Assembly (NCBI GenBank): GCA_030145425.1
Contig: JAQYVO010000225.1
Span: forward strand, 1-64,000
Source: Chromatiales bacterium
GTDB taxonomy: Bacteria; Pseudomonadota; Gammaproteobacteria; Chromatiales; Chromatiaceae
Reading direction: 5' to 3'
DNA length: 64,000 bases
In this document: in pieces, positions 61,989 through 64,000 of the stretch
How the letters are laid out: each line of letters starts with the position of its first letter
Position numbering within the stretch: the first letter of the stretch is position 1
Translations under genes and position numbers: made by a program
Notes under the pieces: generated by a model
What the model was told of the DNA's origin: nothing
What the model saw: only the letters and a program-made list of their open reading frames with translations
Database searches by the model: none

Positions 61989-62109
61989 GGTCGTATGCCT
62001 GCCTGCTCCATGCCTTCGGATTTTCTTGATTCAATATGGGGTGTTTTGCGGAGAATTCCAGTTCCTTGAAATCCGGTCACCGGATCCCGCATCCTCCGGG
62101 GCGGTTCGA

Positions 62110-62138
62110 TGGACATCGATTGCCCCCTGAAGTAAAAT
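62110..62138 (+). promoter_or_regulatory. Sigma-70 type promoter of carA
   Basis: TGGACA (62110-62115), a 17-base spacer and TAAAAT (62133-62138), each one base off consensus. It predicts a start near 62145 and a leader of about 150 nt. A hairpin CGGTTCC-CTC-GGAACCG (62248-62264) lies in the leader without a T-run. Confidence 0.65.
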
Positions 62139-62295
62139 TTCCCCGGTCGGCAGCCGTCCTCAGGGCGGTGATATCAGCAGCACTTCGGTGAAGCCCAGCA
62201 TTCATCGGATTCAGCTGGAAAGACCACTCTTTTAATGCGATTTGGGGCGGTTCCCTCGGAACCGTTCTGATTCGGCACGCCTGTAGGGGACTGTC

Positions 62296-63501
62296 TTGAG
62301 AAAACCGGCGTTTCTGGTCCTGGAGGACGGCACCTCTTTCCGGGGTGAGTCTATCGGTGCCGACGGTCAGACCGTTGGTGAGGTCGTTTTCAATACCGCT
62401 ATCACCGGGTACCAGGAGATCCTGACGGATCCCTCCTACTGCCGGCAGATCGTCACTCTCACGTACCCCCACATTGGGAATACCGGGACCAATACTGAAG
62501 ACGAGGAGTCTTCGCAGGTATACGCATCGGGCCTGGTCATCCGAAACCTGCCCGCGCTGGCAAGCAACTGGCGCAGCAAGCAACCCCTGGAAGAGTACCT
62601 GAGAGAAAAGGGCGTGGTGGCCATCGCCGATATCGATACGCGCAGGCTGACACGCATCCTCAGGGAAAAAGGGGCGCAAAGCGGCTGCATACTGACCGGA
62701 GAGAACATAGACGAGACAACGGCACTTATGGCAGCAAAGGCCTTTCCCGGTCTGAAAGGTATGGATCTGGCGAAGGAGGTCACCACCGGGGTGCCTTACG
62801 AGTGGGCCCAGGGTTCATGGACCCTGGAACAGGGCTATCCGGATACCCCTCATCCCATCGAGGAGCATCTGCCCGTGCACGTGGTGGCCTACGACTACGG
62901 CATCAAACGAAATATCCTGCGGATGCTGGTGGACAGGGGCTGTCGTATCACGGTGGTGCCGGCCCAGACCCCCGCGGCCGATGTCCTCGCGATGCAACCC
63001 GACGGGGTGTTTCTGTCCAACGGTCCGGGAGATCCCGAACCCTGCGATTACGCCATCCGTTCTATAGGAGAGCTGCTGGAAACCGGGCTGCCTGTGTTTG
63101 GTATCTGCCTGGGCCATCAATTGCTGTCCCTGGCCAGCGGTGCCAGGACCATGAAGATGAAATTCGGACATCACGGGGCCAACCATCCGGTACAGGACCT
63201 GGATTCCAAAGGCGTAATGATCACCAGCCAGAATCATGGTTTTGCGGTGGATGGCGACAGCCTGCCGGCGAATCTCAGGGTTACTCACCGCTCCCTGTTC
63301 GACGGCTCTATTCAGGGTATCCACTGCACCGACAGGCCGGCGTTCGGTTTCCAGGGGCATCCCGAGGCCAGCCCGGGCCCCCACGATGTGGCGCCGGTCT
63401 TCGATCATTTCATCGATCTCATCAACCAGCGGGATACATCGGGGAGCGGGTTGGAAAACAACGAAGAAACGGTTGCGAATTCCGTCAGAGCGGCTGACTA
63501 A
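62296..63501 (+). CDS. carA: Carbamoyl phosphate synthase small subunit
   Basis: A 401-residue glutaminase subunit supplying ammonia for carbamoyl phosphate (pyrimidine and arginine synthesis). N-terminal domain with [16 protein letters not shown] and [19 protein letters not shown]; class I amidotransferase domain with [11 protein letters not shown], the nucleophile [12 protein letters not shown] and [13 protein letters not shown] start at 62296 with GGGGA upstream. carB follows after 1 base. Confidence 0.96.
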   Translation: MRKPAFLVLEDGTSFRGESIGADGQTVGEVVFNTAITGYQEILTDPSYCRQIVTLTYPHIGNTGTNTEDEESSQVYASGLVIRNLPALASNWRSKQPLEEYLREKGVVAIADIDTRRLTRILREKGAQSGCILTGENIDETTALMAAKAFPGLKGMDLAKEVTTGVPYEWAQGSWTLEQGYPDTPHPIEEHLPVHVVAYDYGIKRNILRMLVDRGCRITVVPAQTPAADVLAMQPDGVFLSNGPGDPEPCDYAIRSIGELLETGLPVFGICLGHQLLSLASGARTMKMKFGHHGANHPVQDLDSKGVMITSQNHGFAVDGDSLPANLRVTHRSLFDGSIQGIHCTDRPAFGFQGHPEASPGPHDVAPVFDHFIDLINQRDTSGSGLENNEETVANSVRAAD

Positions 63502-63502
63502 G

Positions 63503-64000
63503 ATGCCAAAACGTACAGATATCCAGAGCGTTCTCATCATCGGTGCCGGTCCCATTGTGATCGGCCAGGCCTGCGAATTCGATTACTCGGGCGCCCAGGC
63601 GTGCAAGGCACTGCGAGAGGAGGGGTACCGGGTGATCCTGGTCAACTCCAACCCGGCCACCATCATGACCGATCCCGACAGTGCCGATGCCATCTATATC
63701 GAGCCGATCAACTGGCGCACCGTGGCCAGGATCATCGACAGGGAACGCCCCGACGTACTGCTGCCCACCATGGGCGGTCAGACGGCCCTGAACTGCGCCC
63801 TGGATCTGGTCCGCGAGGGCGTACTTGAGGAATACGGCGTGGAGATGGTCGGTGCCAGCCGGGAGGCCATTGATAAGGCGGAGGATCGCGACCTCTTCCG
63901 TAAGGCGATGAGGAAGATCGGTCTGGACATGCCGCGCTCGGCCATAGCCCACAGTATAGAAGAGGCCCTGCAGGTACAGGTACAGATAGGCTTCCCCACC
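63503..64000 (+). CDS. carB: Carbamoyl phosphate synthase large subunit (3' end outside window)
   Basis: The first 166 codons of the large subunit: [48 protein letters not shown] and [15 protein letters not shown] are unmistakable CarB. The frame runs off the window edge. Coupled to carA. Confidence 0.97.
   Translation, partial: MPKRTDIQSVLIIGAGPIVIGQACEFDYSGAQACKALREEGYRVILVNSNPATIMTDPDSADAIYIEPINWRTVARIIDRERPDVLLPTMGGQTALNCALDLVREGVLEEYGVEMVGASREAIDKAEDRDLFRKAMRKIGLDMPRSAIAHSIEEALQVQVQIGFPT

Noticed and set aside
1-64000. CRISPR arrays, prophage, integrase or transposase genes
   Set aside because: No regularly spaced direct repeats and no recombinase-like protein were found. The repeats present are irregularly placed hairpins and small element ends.

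Overview
The window is a contiguous piece of a gammaproteobacterial chromosome. The gene orders rimP-nusA-infB-rbfA-truB-rpsO-pnp, fliLMNOPQR-flhB-flhA-flhF-flhG-fliA-mot and carA-carB are typical of that class. A rhodanese-tusA-dsrE2 cluster beside cysG, a second tusA, and an NAD-linked formate dehydrogenase with molybdenum/tungsten genes suggest a sulfur-oxidising member related to Chromatiales or Sedimenticola/Thiodiazotropha. That placement is inferred from gene content, not from a database comparison. No rRNA, tRNA, CRISPR array, prophage or intact insertion sequence was found.

Layout. 1-1.8 kb: end of pcm, a host-attachment-like protein and a TPMT-type methyltransferase. 2-8 kb (minus strand): a six-gene TonB2/TtpC-type operon (DUF3450, large ExbB-like protein, ExbB, ExbD, TonB, TPR protein) followed by a YheT-type hydrolase. 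8-12.5 kb (minus): formate dehydrogenase alpha subunit and a fused NuoE/NuoF-type beta subunit. 12.8-16.4 kb: pabB, a GIY-YIG protein, a decayed mobB, mobA and a tungstate/molybdate-binding protein. 16.5-26.3 kb: a small hypothetical gene, tusA, an independent structured RNA candidate, then the transcription/translation operon rimP to pnp. 26.4-29.2 kb: cysG and rhodanese-tusA-dsrE2. 29.2-38.1 kb: a FadL-type porin, a LysR regulator, a hypothetical gene, an AI-2E/PerM transporter, and a divergent pair of signalling genes (a degenerate HPt-REC-GGDEF-EAL protein and a hybrid histidine kinase). 38.5-51.4 kb: a flagellar gene block preceded by a sigma-54 promoter. 51.9-61 kb: accessory genes (class II aldolase, AT-rich membrane protein and lipoprotein, SDR, nucleosidase, TAXI binding protein, GGDEF-EAL protein, glycosyltransferase, DUF692 protein). 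61.1-64 kb: a CnoX/YbbN-type thioredoxin, carA and the start of carB.

How the parts fit. Formate dehydrogenase needs a bis-MGD cofactor; mobA and the oxyanion-binding protein nearby would serve it. The neighbouring mobB has a Walker A lysine-to-glutamate change, a frameshift and a truncation. Sulfur-carrier genes sit next to siroheme synthesis, as expected for a Dsr-type sulfur pathway. The flagellar block lacks the cheY-cheZ-cheA-cheB genes usual between fliA and motC, and a 29-codon stub resembling the CheY N-terminus remains there. The parA/cheW genes usual after motD are also absent.

The intergenic regions carry several repeat families. One is a REP-like hairpin (13 copies at six loci) in two base-paired forms, GGCC...GGCC and GGTC...GACC, usually paired head to head at boundaries between gene modules. 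Another is a 16-bp motif, GTGTTAACAGGCCCTA, just upstream of rimP, truB and motD. Two MITE-like elements also occur, one of them running to within 4 bp of the rbfA start codon.
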